Of a DNA stretch of 64,000 nucleotides, positions 18,431 to 26,373 are shown piece after piece. The notes below the pieces were generated by a model, which ran no database searches, was not told the origin of the DNA, and was given only the letters and a program-made list of their open reading frames with translations. Numbering within the stretch: the stretch's first letter is position 1; the number at the start of each line of letters is the position of its first letter. The position numbers and the translations under genes are program-made. The stretch comes from Paracoccus methylovorus (lineage in GTDB: Bacteria > Pseudomonadota > Alphaproteobacteria > Rhodobacterales > Rhodobacteraceae): positions 62,001 through 126,000 of the forward strand of contig NZ_CP070369.1 in NCBI RefSeq assembly GCF_016919705.1, in the 5' to 3' direction.

Positions 18431-19164
18431 ATTCCGGCCTGTATCCCGCCCTCTACGCGCCCACGGATGGCTATGTTTTCGTGGTTACTTATGGCCGTTC
18501 CGGTTCAACGCTGACCCAAAGCCTGCTGAACTCTATCCCCGGGTATTGTATCCGTGGTGAAAATGGGAACATACCGTATTTCCTTGCGCGTGCGGCGTCG
18601 ATTACTAATTCATGGGATAATTATGTTTGGCGCAGGGCCGATAAGATAAAACCAGCATCAGAACAGAAGCCCTTTCTGAAAGGCATCATAGGCACGCCTT
18701 CCGATCCGTGGTATGGGGCGGAAAATACTGATCCAACGCATTTCTGCAAATCTCTCATGGATGTGTTTGCAAGAGATATTCTTCGTATTCCCGAGGGCAC
18801 TAAGGTGGCGGGATTTAAAGAAATTAGATTTCATGAGGACGCAAAATTTTTCCATAGTTATATGCAGACACTAAGAGATCATTTCCCTAATGCTAGATTT
18901 ATATTCCAGACGAGAAATGCAGAACATGTAGCTAACTCAAGCTGGTGGGGTAGTAGGCCAAGAGAAACTGTTCTGGAGATGGTCAATATGGCAGATTCCC
19001 TTTTCCGAGAGTTCTCATTAAATAACGAAGGCATATGCTATACTGTTCAGTATGAGAAATATGCCGAGGGGTACGGATATGTTCTAGATTTATGCGATTT
19101 CTTAAAGGAAGCCCCTAATAAGGAGGCTATTGAATCGGTACTTTGCAAAAGATTAAGGCATTAA
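18427..19164 (+). CDS. sulfotransferase-family protein
   Basis: 245 residues. VFVVTYGRSGSTLTQSLL matches the PAPS-binding loop of sulfotransferases (GxxRSGST). NARFIFQTRNAEHVANSSWW supplies a 3'-phosphate-type region (Arg followed by Ser). The start overlaps the preceding glycosyltransferase stop (ATGA) behind AAAAGGAAAAG, so the two are coupled. Base composition drops sharply to AT-rich after about 18560, unlike the GC-rich glycosyltransferase before it. A role in sulfating the sugar chain made by the neighbours is inferred. Confidence 0.75.
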   Translation: MNSGLYPALYAPTDGYVFVVTYGRSGSTLTQSLLNSIPGYCIRGENGNIPYFLARAASITNSWDNYVWRRADKIKPASEQKPFLKGIIGTPSDPWYGAENTDPTHFCKSLMDVFARDILRIPEGTKVAGFKEIRFHEDAKFFHSYMQTLRDHFPNARFIFQTRNAEHVANSSWWGSRPRETVLEMVNMADSLFREFSLNNEGICYTVQYEKYAEGYGYVLDLCDFLKEAPNKEAIESVLCKRLRH

Positions 19165-19168
19165 TACC

Positions 19169-19804
19169 ATGGAAAAAATTGAGGAACTTTTTGAAAGCAT
19201 CGGTGACAATTGTGAATTTGGCTTTGTACAACGCCGTGCCGGCGTTGAATCTGGGGGGTTGCTAAGATGGGCTATTAGTCCACCTGGGCCTCTTGCGCAT
19301 GCGATTTCCACAAGATTTTCTGAAATATACAAGTTTGAAAATCTTATTCCCTCTTCTCCAAGGATGGTTCGAGACCTTGGTTCAGGGTTGGCATTCCATA
19401 CGAAAATGTATTCCCAAGAGGGGAGATTTGTCGCTGTTGAGGCCGAGAGAAGGGGTATATGGGAGGAAGAATTTGAAAAGATTAAGTACCTATCTGTGAA
19501 GCTTTGCGATATTTTAAAGGATGGGTCAAAAATAATAACTTATAAAAGGAACGGCGGAATTTCGGAGAAAGAGGTTAACTCCCTTGCCGCAGCAATTGCA
19601 GATTGTGGTCCTTGTAAATTCCTCTGTGTGGAGGAGGGTTCGCCAAATATAGTAGGGACTGTGACTCACGTCCGTAATAATCTCTACTCTGGGAAGATAG
19701 ATCGCTTTGCCTCTTATAGCGAGGCAGGTAAGTGCTCATATGATGTTTGGAGTATAATTTTGATTAATATGCTAGCTTTAGCTGAAGAAGAAAATAAAAA
19801 TTAA
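19169..19804 (+). CDS. uncharacterised protein with GDNCEFG motif
   Basis: 211 residues, AT-rich. It starts MEKIEELFESIGDNCEFGFVQ and continues GLLRWA. This opening recurs in a family found beside glycosyltransferases in alphaproteobacteria, but I know no function for it. The Cys in GDNCEFG and later His/Asp residues could form a hydrolase-like site, as in papain-like families of unknown role; this is speculation. There is no signal peptide or membrane segment. It lies between two sulfotransferase-like genes with gaps of 4 and 23 bases, so it likely shares their transcript. Confidence 0.7.
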   Translation: MEKIEELFESIGDNCEFGFVQRRAGVESGGLLRWAISPPGPLAHAISTRFSEIYKFENLIPSSPRMVRDLGSGLAFHTKMYSQEGRFVAVEAERRGIWEEEFEKIKYLSVKLCDILKDGSKIITYKRNGGISEKEVNSLAAAIADCGPCKFLCVEEGSPNIVGTVTHVRNNLYSGKIDRFASYSEAGKCSYDVWSIILINMLALAEEENKN

Positions 19805-19827
19805 TATAATGGTAGAGAATCTCTTTC

Positions 19828-20427
19828 ATGCCCTTCATCCAGCATAACGGTAAACGCGTCCTCTTTATCCATATCCCGAAGGCGGGCGGAACCTCTGTCG
19901 AAAGCTGGATGAGGGGGATTGCCCCCTTACGGCTGTTTTCGATGGGCGTTCCCCTCGCAAGTCGCTGCACGCCGCAGCATTATCGCGCGCAGGATATTCA
20001 GGCGCTACTGGGCGAAGGTTTTTTTGATTACGCCTTTACCATCGTACGAAACCCCTATGACCGTATCGAAAGCGAATACCGGATGCGGGCGCAATTGGCC
20101 AAGGAAAGCTTCTGGAAGGGGTTGCCGGCATTCGCGCCCTGGATCGAGGAAAACCTGACCCGGCAAAAGCGCGAGAAATTCCATCTCGACAACCATCTGC
20201 GACCGCAGTGGGAATTCTTGGGCAAGGATGTCGAGGTCTTCAAGCTTGAGGACGGCCTGTCCGCACCTCTGACCGCGGTTGCCGAGCGGCTGGGCATCAT
20301 GCCGCCCGTCCAGAATCCGCATGAGCTGCGCTCGGACCCGCTGCAGATCGAATGGGATCCGACCGACCGGATTCGCGTGCGCGACCATTACGTCCTCGAT
20401 TTCGAAACCTTTGGCTATCAGCCCTAA
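19828..20427 (+). CDS. sulfotransferase family 2-type protein
   Basis: 199 residues. RVLFIHIPKAGGTSVESW is the 5'-phosphosulfate loop of the heparan/chondroitin-type sulfotransferase family, and FTIVRNPYDRIESEY is the 3'-phosphate site with its RNPxxR core. Both are intact. The protein is short but complete for bacterial members. GC content returns to the local high value, in contrast to the two genes before it. It is the third PAPS-loop protein in this region, which suggests sulfation at several positions or residues. It converges on the ABC-2 permease gene 21 bases away. Confidence 0.85.
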   Translation: MPFIQHNGKRVLFIHIPKAGGTSVESWMRGIAPLRLFSMGVPLASRCTPQHYRAQDIQALLGEGFFDYAFTIVRNPYDRIESEYRMRAQLAKESFWKGLPAFAPWIEENLTRQKREKFHLDNHLRPQWEFLGKDVEVFKLEDGLSAPLTAVAERLGIMPPVQNPHELRSDPLQIEWDPTDRIRVRDHYVLDFETFGYQP

Positions 20428-20448
20428 AGACCGGGTGCGGCCAGCCGG

Positions 20449-21567
20449 TCAATCCAGCGTCCGGCGAAACCGCAGCAGGGCAAGCGCGCCCAGCACGATT
20501 ACCATGACCGACAGCGCCCCGAATTGCGCAAGCACATCGGAAAACTGTGCGCCCTTCAGCATCACGCCCCGCACCAGCCGCAACAGATGCGTGACCGGCA
20601 GCACCTCGCCGATGGCCTGCGCCCAACCCGGCATGCCAAGGAAGGGGAACATGAAACCCGACAACAGGACCGAGGGCAGGAAGATGAAGATGGCGATCTG
20701 CATGGCCTGCATCTGCGTCCGCGCCACCGTCGAAATCAGATAGCCCAGCAGCACCAGCGCCAGCACAAAGACCATGACTCCGGCCAAGAGCAGCCCCAGC
20801 GAACCAACGAAGGGCACGTCGAAAACCGCCCAGGCCGCGCCCAGGATGACAAGCACCTGCACCGCCCCTACGCCCAGAAAAGGGGTGATTTTGCCGATCA
20901 TGATCTCGGCCGGGGTGGCGGGCATGGCCAGCAGGTTTTCCATGGTGCCGCGCTCGATCTCGCGGGTCAGGGCCATTGCGGTCATCATCACCATGGTCAT
21001 TTGCAAGATCACCCCCAGCAGGCCGGGGACGATGTTGTACTGCGTGATCCCCTCGGGGTTATAGCGGCGATGGACGACGATTTCGGGCATGGCGCGTGCG
21101 GGATCGGCCTGCGGCAGGTCGCGACGAAATGCGGTTTCCGCGATACGGGTGAGCGATGAGATGGCGCCGCTGGTCGCCGAGGGGTCGGAGCCGTCCGCCT
21201 CGACCAGAATTTGCGGCCTTTCGCCGCGCTGCATGCGTAGGCCGAAATCGGCGGGCACGGTCACGACAAAGGAAACTTCGCCGCGGGTCATCAGCCGGTC
21301 GGCCTCGGCCTGGCTGGTGACGGGATGGGTGAAACGGTAATAGCCGCTGTGCTCAAGTGCTGTGGAAAGGCTGCGGGTAAAGCGGTCCTGCACCGGGGCG
21401 ATCAGGGCGGCGGGCATCTGTCTGGGATCGCTGTTGATCGCATAGCCGAACAGCAAAAGCTGCATGATCGGCACGCCCAGCATCATGGCAAAAGTCAGGC
21501 GGTCGCGGCGCATCTGGATGAATTCCTTGCGCAACAGTGCCCACAGCCGTGTCGGGGAAAAGCTCAT
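20449..21567 (-). CDS. ABC-2 type transporter permease (YbhR/YbhS-like)
   Basis: 372 residues. An N-terminal cytoplasmic stretch (LLRKEFIQMRRDRLTFAMM) and one membrane helix are followed by a large periplasmic loop and then five C-terminal helices. FMFPFLGMPGWAQAIGEVLP before the last helix is the ABC-2 family signature. It is coupled by ATGA to the ATPase gene. E. coli has two such permeases (YbhS, YbhR) in the equivalent operon; only one is present here, so a homodimer is likely. It exports drugs or small molecules through the inner membrane together with the HlyD-type protein. Confidence 0.92.
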   Translation of the reverse strand: MSFSPTRLWALLRKEFIQMRRDRLTFAMMLGVPIMQLLLFGYAINSDPRQMPAALIAPVQDRFTRSLSTALEHSGYYRFTHPVTSQAEADRLMTRGEVSFVVTVPADFGLRMQRGERPQILVEADGSDPSATSGAISSLTRIAETAFRRDLPQADPARAMPEIVVHRRYNPEGITQYNIVPGLLGVILQMTMVMMTAMALTREIERGTMENLLAMPATPAEIMIGKITPFLGVGAVQVLVILGAAWAVFDVPFVGSLGLLLAGVMVFVLALVLLGYLISTVARTQMQAMQIAIFIFLPSVLLSGFMFPFLGMPGWAQAIGEVLPVTHLLRLVRGVMLKGAQFSDVLAQFGALSVMVIVLGALALLRFRRTLD

Positions 21568-22472
21568 CGCATATTGTCCCTGGACTGATCCATCAACCGG
21601 ATGAACACATCCTCAAGGCTGGTTTCCGCGGGCTCGCCGCGCGCCCCTTCGGCGGCAAGCGCGGCCTTTAACTGCTGCTGATCGGTTCCCGTAACATGCA
21701 GCGATGTGCCAAAGGGCTCGACCTGCTCGACCCCGGGCGCCTTGCGCAGACGCTGGGCCAACTCGCCCGGTCGTGCCGAATGCACGGTCAGCGTGACCAG
21801 CCGCGTATCCGCGATCACCTGAGCCACCGTGCCCGAGACGATCAGCCGGCCATAGGCGATATAGTTGATGCGGTGGCAACGCTCGGCCTCGTCCATGTAA
21901 TGGGTCGAGACAAGCACGGTTATGCCCGCCAGCGTCCGGGCGTGGATTTCGTCCCAGAACTGGCGGCGCGCCTTGGGATCGACGCCGGCCGTCGGTTCGT
22001 CCAGCAGCAACAGCCGCGGGTGGTGCATGATGCAGGCCGCAAGCGCCAGCCGTTGTTTCCACCCGCCCGACAGGCTGCCGGCAAGCTGCGTCTTGCGTGA
22101 ACTCAGACCCAGATCCTCCAGCGTGTCGCGGACCGCCTGTCTGGGCAGATCGTATAGTCCCGCGACGAAGGCCAGGTTTTCCTCGATGGACAGGTCCTCG
22201 TAGAACGAGAACTTCTGCGTCATATAGCCGACCTGTCGCCGGATCTGGCGTTGCTGGCGGCGCACGTCGAGGCCAAGGACGGTCCCGCTGCCGGCATCCG
22301 GCGTCAGAAGGCCGCAAATCATGCGGATGCAGGTGGTCTTGCCCGATCCGTTCGGGCCAAGAAAACCGGCAATTTCGCCAGTCGCCACTTGCAGCGCGAC
22401 ATCATCGACGACTTTCCTGCCGCCAAAGGATTTTGTCAGCCCGCTGACGTCTATGACGGTCGGTCCGGTCAT
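21564..22472 (-). CDS. ABC transporter ATP-binding protein (YbhF-like, single domain)
   Basis: 302 residues from ATG 22472, which overlaps the HlyD gene stop as ATGA. An upstream in-frame ATG at 22484 lacks a ribosome site. Walker A is GPNGSGKTT, the signature is LSGGWKQRLALA, and Walker B is LLLLDEPTAGVD, with the CcmA/DrrA-like features of ABC-2 exporters. The C-terminal ~70 residues form the usual DrrA-type tail. E. coli YbhF carries two ATPase domains in one chain; this one has a single domain and must dimerise. Confidence 0.93.
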   Translation of the reverse strand: MTGPTVIDVSGLTKSFGGRKVVDDVALQVATGEIAGFLGPNGSGKTTCIRMICGLLTPDAGSGTVLGLDVRRQQRQIRRQVGYMTQKFSFYEDLSIEENLAFVAGLYDLPRQAVRDTLEDLGLSSRKTQLAGSLSGGWKQRLALAACIMHHPRLLLLDEPTAGVDPKARRQFWDEIHARTLAGITVLVSTHYMDEAERCHRINYIAYGRLIVSGTVAQVIADTRLVTLTVHSARPGELAQRLRKAPGVEQVEPFGTSLHVTGTDQQQLKAALAAEGARGEPAETSLEDVFIRLMDQSRDNMR

Positions 22473-23410
22473 GGTGCTTTCCATACATCCACGATCTGGC
22501 CGGGTTTCAGCGTGGTTCCGGGGTCCGGGCGGGCCTCGATCAGGTAGACCAGCTTTTGCCGCGCGTCGCGGGCATAGATGACGGGTGGGGTGAACTCGGC
22601 CTCATTGGCGATAAAAGAGACGGTGGCGTTGATCGGTGCGCAGCCGTCGCAACCCACGGTCAGCCTTGTGCCCAATGCGACCGAGGCCAGATCGGCCTGC
22701 GCGATGTAAAAGCGCAGCTTGACCGCGCCATCCGGCAGCAGGGTCAGGACGGGCGCCGAGGGGCCGGCCAACTCGCCTTCGCGCCGCAGGATGTCGGTGA
22801 CGATGCCGGGAACCGGGGCGGCCAATTCTCGCTGCTGCATCTGCCACTCCATCGCCTGCCGGTTGGCTTCGGCCTGTGCAAGGGCTGCGCGGGCTGCCTC
22901 GATGGCATCGGGGCGAGCGGGCAGGCGGGCGACGGCAAGCCGGGCCTCGGCCTCATGAACCGCTGCCTCGGCCATGTCGGCGGCTGCGCGGGCGGTGTCC
23001 AGTTGTGCCTGCGCGCTGGCGCGTTGCGCAAGCAGCCGTTCCTGCCGCTCAGCCTCGCGCGCGGTGCGTTGGGCATTGACGCGGGCCGAAGCGAGGCTGG
23101 CCTCCAAAGCGGCGATTTCAGGCGCGCGGCCGCCTGTTTCCAGATTGGCCAGATCGCTGGCCGCGCTGTCGCGGGCGGCCTTGGCCGCAGCCAACGACAG
23201 CTCGGCATCGCGTGTCTCAAGCGTCGCCAGGGGTTGTCCCGCCGTGACGCGTTCCCCGCGCCGCACTGCCAATGTCTTGACCTGCGCGGTCGTCAGGGGG
23301 GTGATCTGGACATATTCGCCCTCGGCGTAGCCGGTTCCAAGCGGCGGGGGTGGGCCGCATTGCGTAAATAGCGCCGCGACAAAGGCAAATGAGCACAGGA
23401 AATCAGCCAT
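22469..23410 (-). CDS. HlyD-family periplasmic adaptor (YbhG-like)
   Basis: 313 residues. An N-terminal hydrophobic anchor or signal (FLCSFAFVAALF) precedes the biotinyl-lipoyl half ITPLTTAQVKTLAVRRGERV. A long alanine/arginine-rich coiled-coil hairpin runs from about 70 to 190, and the beta-barrel domain closes the protein (GTRLTVGCDGC). A cysteine at residue 18 follows FTQ, which is not a good lipobox, so lipidation is doubtful. It bridges the inner-membrane ABC-2 exporter to an outer-membrane channel encoded elsewhere. It overlaps the regulator gene by 8 bases. Confidence 0.9.
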   Translation of the reverse strand: MADFLCSFAFVAALFTQCGPPPPLGTGYAEGEYVQITPLTTAQVKTLAVRRGERVTAGQPLATLETRDAELSLAAAKAARDSAASDLANLETGGRAPEIAALEASLASARVNAQRTAREAERQERLLAQRASAQAQLDTARAAADMAEAAVHEAEARLAVARLPARPDAIEAARAALAQAEANRQAMEWQMQQRELAAPVPGIVTDILRREGELAGPSAPVLTLLPDGAVKLRFYIAQADLASVALGTRLTVGCDGCAPINATVSFIANEAEFTPPVIYARDARQKLVYLIEARPDPGTTLKPGQIVDVWKAP

Positions 23411-24044
23411 CGGCCCCCCCGATCATCCGGTCCAGATTGGCCAGCATCCGCCGCGTGATCGCCCGTGCTTCGGGGCGCGAATAACGCTGCCAGCCCATCC
23501 GGCGCTGGACGATGGGCGCCGCGACGCGGAAATAAATCACCTGCCCGACCAGTGAGAACACGGCCAGCTTCACATCCTCGGATTCCGCGGGCTGGCCGGT
23601 TGCGGCGGACCATAACGCGCAAAGCGCGCGGTGCCGCGGCTCGACCAGCGTGGGATAAAGCCGGTCCAGAACCGGGCTGTCCGGCTGGGCCAGTTCGCGC
23701 AGGACAAAGGCCACGGCATCACTGGCCTCGGGGCTGATGATCAGGAAGGTGACGATCCGGCGCATCAACCGCCGCAAAGCCAGCCGCGCAGATCGGGGGT
23801 CGAGGTCGCCTTGCAGGACGGGCAGGGGCCGGGCGACTTGCGCGATCCGTCCGGCAACCGCATCGGCGCAGGCAAGGCGCAATCCGTCCTTGCCGCCGAA
23901 ATGATAGGCGATCGACGAAATATTCGTTCCGGCCCGCGCGGCAATGGTCCGGGTCGAGGCGGCCTCGAATCCGCTGCGCCCGAATTGCTGCATGGCGGCG
24001 TGGACCAGCGAAATGCGTGTTGGATGTGCGTCCATGATGACCAT
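23403..24044 (-). CDS. TetR-family regulator, CecR/YbiH-like
   Basis: 213 residues from ATG 24044; a second ATG at 24035 is also possible. The N-terminal helix-turn-helix is RTIAARAGTNISSIAYHFGGKDGL, a textbook TetR recognition segment (quoted here in part: ISSIAYHFGGKDGL). The C-terminal half resembles the CecR ligand-binding domain. In E. coli, cecR (ybiH) heads the same operon, ybhGFSR. A perfect 14-bp palindrome lies just upstream at 24056-24069, so it probably represses its own operon until an effector binds. Confidence 0.9.
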   Translation of the reverse strand: MVIMDAHPTRISLVHAAMQQFGRSGFEAASTRTIAARAGTNISSIAYHFGGKDGLRLACADAVAGRIAQVARPLPVLQGDLDPRSARLALRRLMRRIVTFLIISPEASDAVAFVLRELAQPDSPVLDRLYPTLVEPRHRALCALWSAATGQPAESEDVKLAVFSLVGQVIYFRVAAPIVQRRMGWQRYSRPEARAITRRMLANLDRMIGGADG

Positions 24045-24055
24045 ATCCAGTGTCA

Positions 24056-24069
24056 ATCAATCGATTGAT
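24056..24069. promoter_or_regulatory. operator palindrome ATCAATCGATTGAT
   Basis: A perfect 14-bp inverted repeat ends 12 bases before the TetR start codon, in the 79-bp gap that must contain the promoter of the export operon. Position and symmetry fit an autoregulatory TetR operator. No experimental site is known to me for this exact sequence. Confidence 0.65.
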
Positions 24070-24123
24070 ACAGGAAATTCGACATCAAGTCGAGACATCC
24101 GGGCCGGGCCGCTGGCATGTCGC

Positions 24124-25002
24124 TTATCGCGCGGATATCTCAGTGGTTTGTTGCAGGTTGACCGTCGCGGCCGCCACGCTTTTCAGCCCGATCCGCACCC
24201 GGTCCAGCACGGTATCCTCGATACGCTCGGCATAGACCATATGCGTGGAATGCGAAAACTCCGGCGCTCCGGGCACCAGTGCCAGCCGGCCATCAGTCAG
24301 GAATGGTCGGACAATGCCCATACGGAAATAGCCGCAACCGCCCACGCTCAGCAGATAGGTCAGCGCCAGCGGCCCCAGCGAGATCGATACCGGCGGGCTG
24401 CCCAGTTCAGGAAACGAGGCCGCGAAACTGGCAGCGAAATAGGGCCCCCAATCGACAAAGACGAATTCCTCGGGGTGAAATCGCCGGTCGGGGGTGCTGG
24501 TCACCAGCACCAGCTTTTCCTCGGCCAAAAGTTCGTTGACCAGATTGGGCGCATGCGGTGGATTGTACAGCACCGCCACGTCCATCGAGCCATCTTGCAC
24601 GCGCGCCATCAGATTGGCGGGGTTGTCCACCTCGGCCTGCAGGGCAATATCGGGACATTCGCGACGCATCCAGATCAGCCAGTCGGCCAGCAGCGGATGC
24701 CACAGGCTGAGTTCGCCGCCCAGATGCACGCCGCCGCTGCGACCGGGGGGCAGGGCAACCTGTTGGCGCGCGCGTTCCCACAATTGCAGCATTGCGGCGG
24801 CGTGGCGCACCAGACGCTCGCCCGCCGGTGTCAGCCGCGCGCCGGCCTTGTTGCGGATGAACAGGCGGCGGCCCAGACTTTCCTCCAGCGTGCGAATGCG
24901 GGCGCTGACCGCGGTCTGGGTGATGTTCAGCCGGTCGGCGGCAGCGATGAAGCTGCCGGAATGCACGACCTCCAGAAAGGTGCGGGCCTGATTGATGTCC
25001 AT
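24124..25002 (-). CDS. LysR-family transcriptional regulator
   Basis: 292 residues from ATG 25002. The N-terminus is a clear LysR winged helix: DINQARTFLEVVHSGSFIAA then ITQTAVSARIRTLEESLG and LFIRNKAGARLTPAGERL. The C-terminal effector domain (about 90-290) is diverged. The open frame continues upstream far into the antisense of the neighbouring gene, but homology starts here. It is divergent from the PLP enzyme gene across a 198-bp region with GCAA/TTGC symmetry, so that enzyme is its likely target. Confidence 0.9.
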   Translation of the reverse strand: MDINQARTFLEVVHSGSFIAAADRLNITQTAVSARIRTLEESLGRRLFIRNKAGARLTPAGERLVRHAAAMLQLWERARQQVALPPGRSGGVHLGGELSLWHPLLADWLIWMRRECPDIALQAEVDNPANLMARVQDGSMDVAVLYNPPHAPNLVNELLAEEKLVLVTSTPDRRFHPEEFVFVDWGPYFAASFAASFPELGSPPVSISLGPLALTYLLSVGGCGYFRMGIVRPFLTDGRLALVPGAPEFSHSTHMVYAERIEDTVLDRVRIGLKSVAAATVNLQQTTEISAR

Positions 25003-25011
25003 GGAATAGGT

Positions 25012-25037
25012 GCAAAATAATTGCTGATAAATGCAAT
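25012..25037. promoter_or_regulatory. candidate LysR binding site (GCAA-N5-TTGC and ATTGC-N8-GCAAT)
   Basis: Two overlapping inverted repeats share TTGC at 25021-25024: GCAA-N5-TTGC (25012-25024) and ATTGC-N8-GCAAT (25020-25037). The second is an interrupted dyad of the T-N11-A kind typical of LysR regulators. It lies 10 to 35 bases upstream of the LysR start, the usual place for autoregulation and divergent control. Confidence 0.5.
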
Positions 25038-25200
25038 ATAATGAATTTGCTTGCCGGATGCCAGAATGCCATTTTGCGCCTGAACAGGACCGGTTCCCGC
25101 CGTTCCGTGGACGGTGCGGCGGGGCCGATGGAAGCGCAGCCGATAGCCGGTTATATTTCCCAATGGCTAAACGGAAATGACCGGAAAAATGGAGGCCGCG

Positions 25201-26358
25201 ATGGCAGAGGATCAACCCGGCGACCGCACCATCGCGGCCGCCCATGGCGTCGGCGGCCGTGACCGTTTCGGGGCCGTTGTGCCGCCGATCTATCTTAGCA
25301 CCAGCTATGCCTTTGCCGGCTTCGACCAGACGCGTGGCTATGACTATACCCGCGCTGGCAACCCCAGCCGCGACCTGCTGGCCGAGACGCTGGCAGGGCT
25401 GGAACATGGCGCCGGCGCGGTCGTCACCTCGTCGGGCATGGCGGCGCTGGACCTGTTGCTGGCGCAGGTGCCGCCCGGCGCTTTGATCGTCGCCCCGCAT
25501 GACTGCTATGGCGGCACCCAGCGGCTGCTGATGGCGCGGCGCGACCGGGGTGCGTTCCGGCTGGCGCTGGTCGATCCCGGCGATCCGGCCGCCATGGCCG
25601 CGGCTTTGGCCGAGCGTCCGGCCCTGTTGCTGATCGAGACGCCCAGTAACCCGCTGATGCGGGTGACGGATATCGCTGCCCTTGCAGAGCAGGCGCATCA
25701 GGCAGGGACATTGGTGGCGGTCGACAATACGTTTCTGTCGCCGGCCTTGCAGCAACCGCTGTTGCTTGGGGCGGATTTCGTGGTCCATTCCACCACCAAA
25801 TATCTCAACGGTCATTCCGATGTGCTGGGCGGCGCGGTCGTGGCCGCCCGGTCCGAGGACGCCGCGGCGCTGGCCGAATGGGCCAATATCACCGGCAGCG
25901 TCGGCTCGCCCTTCGATGCCTTTCTGACCCTGCGCGGCATTCGCACGCTGTTCGCCCGCATCGCCCAGCAGCAGGCCAGCGCGATGGCTGTGGCCCAGTT
26001 CCTTGCCGACCGGCCCGAGGTGGCGGCGGTGCATTATCCCGGCCTGCCGGATCATCCCGGCCATGCCCTTGCCACGCGGCAGCAACGCGGCTTTGGCGCC
26101 ATGCTCAGCTTTGATCTGCAAGGCGGCCTTGCCGCCGTGCGCCGCTTTGTCGAGGCGGTCAGGGTCTTTACCCTTGCCGATTCGCTGGGCGGGGTGGAAA
26201 GCCTGATCGCCCATCCGGCGACCATGACGCATGTCAGCATGGGGGCCGAGGCGCGGCACAGCGCCGGTATCGGCGACGGCCTGCTGCGCCTGTCGGTGGG
26301 GCTTGAGGACCCGCGCGACCTGCTTGCTGGGCTAAGCGCAGGTCTGGCCGCGATCTAA
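25201..26358 (+). CDS. cystathionine gamma-synthase/lyase-family PLP enzyme
   Basis: 385 residues from ATG 25201, placed by GGAGG at 25191-25195; an upstream ATG at 25177 is in frame. The family marks are YDYTRAGNPSRDLLAE, SSGMAALDLLL, PHDCYGGTQRL, VDNTFLSPALQQPL and HSTTKYLNGHSD, with the PLP lysine at residue 200. HVSMG and GLLRLSVGLED close the fold. Enzymes of this family join or split cysteine and homocysteine through cystathionine. Synthase, beta- and gamma-lyase cannot be told apart with confidence here, though the 385-residue length equals E. coli MetB closely. A divergent LysR gene may control it. Confidence 0.88.
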   Translation: MAEDQPGDRTIAAAHGVGGRDRFGAVVPPIYLSTSYAFAGFDQTRGYDYTRAGNPSRDLLAETLAGLEHGAGAVVTSSGMAALDLLLAQVPPGALIVAPHDCYGGTQRLLMARRDRGAFRLALVDPGDPAAMAAALAERPALLLIETPSNPLMRVTDIAALAEQAHQAGTLVAVDNTFLSPALQQPLLLGADFVVHSTTKYLNGHSDVLGGAVVAARSEDAAALAEWANITGSVGSPFDAFLTLRGIRTLFARIAQQQASAMAVAQFLADRPEVAAVHYPGLPDHPGHALATRQQRGFGAMLSFDLQGGLAAVRRFVEAVRVFTLADSLGGVESLIAHPATMTHVSMGAEARHSAGIGDGLLRLSVGLEDPRDLLAGLSAGLAAI

Positions 26359-26373
26359 GGGGTTCCCGCCGGA

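Noticed and set aside
24045..24056. A TTG start for the TetR gene
   Set aside because: It would put the first codons inside the palindromic operator; the ATGs at 24044 and 24035 are better.
25003..26259. An upstream extension of the LysR gene giving a 711-residue frame on the minus strand
   Set aside because: LysR homology begins exactly at ATG 25002; the extension is the antisense of the PLP enzyme gene and shows only GC-rich, histidine/glutamine-heavy filler.
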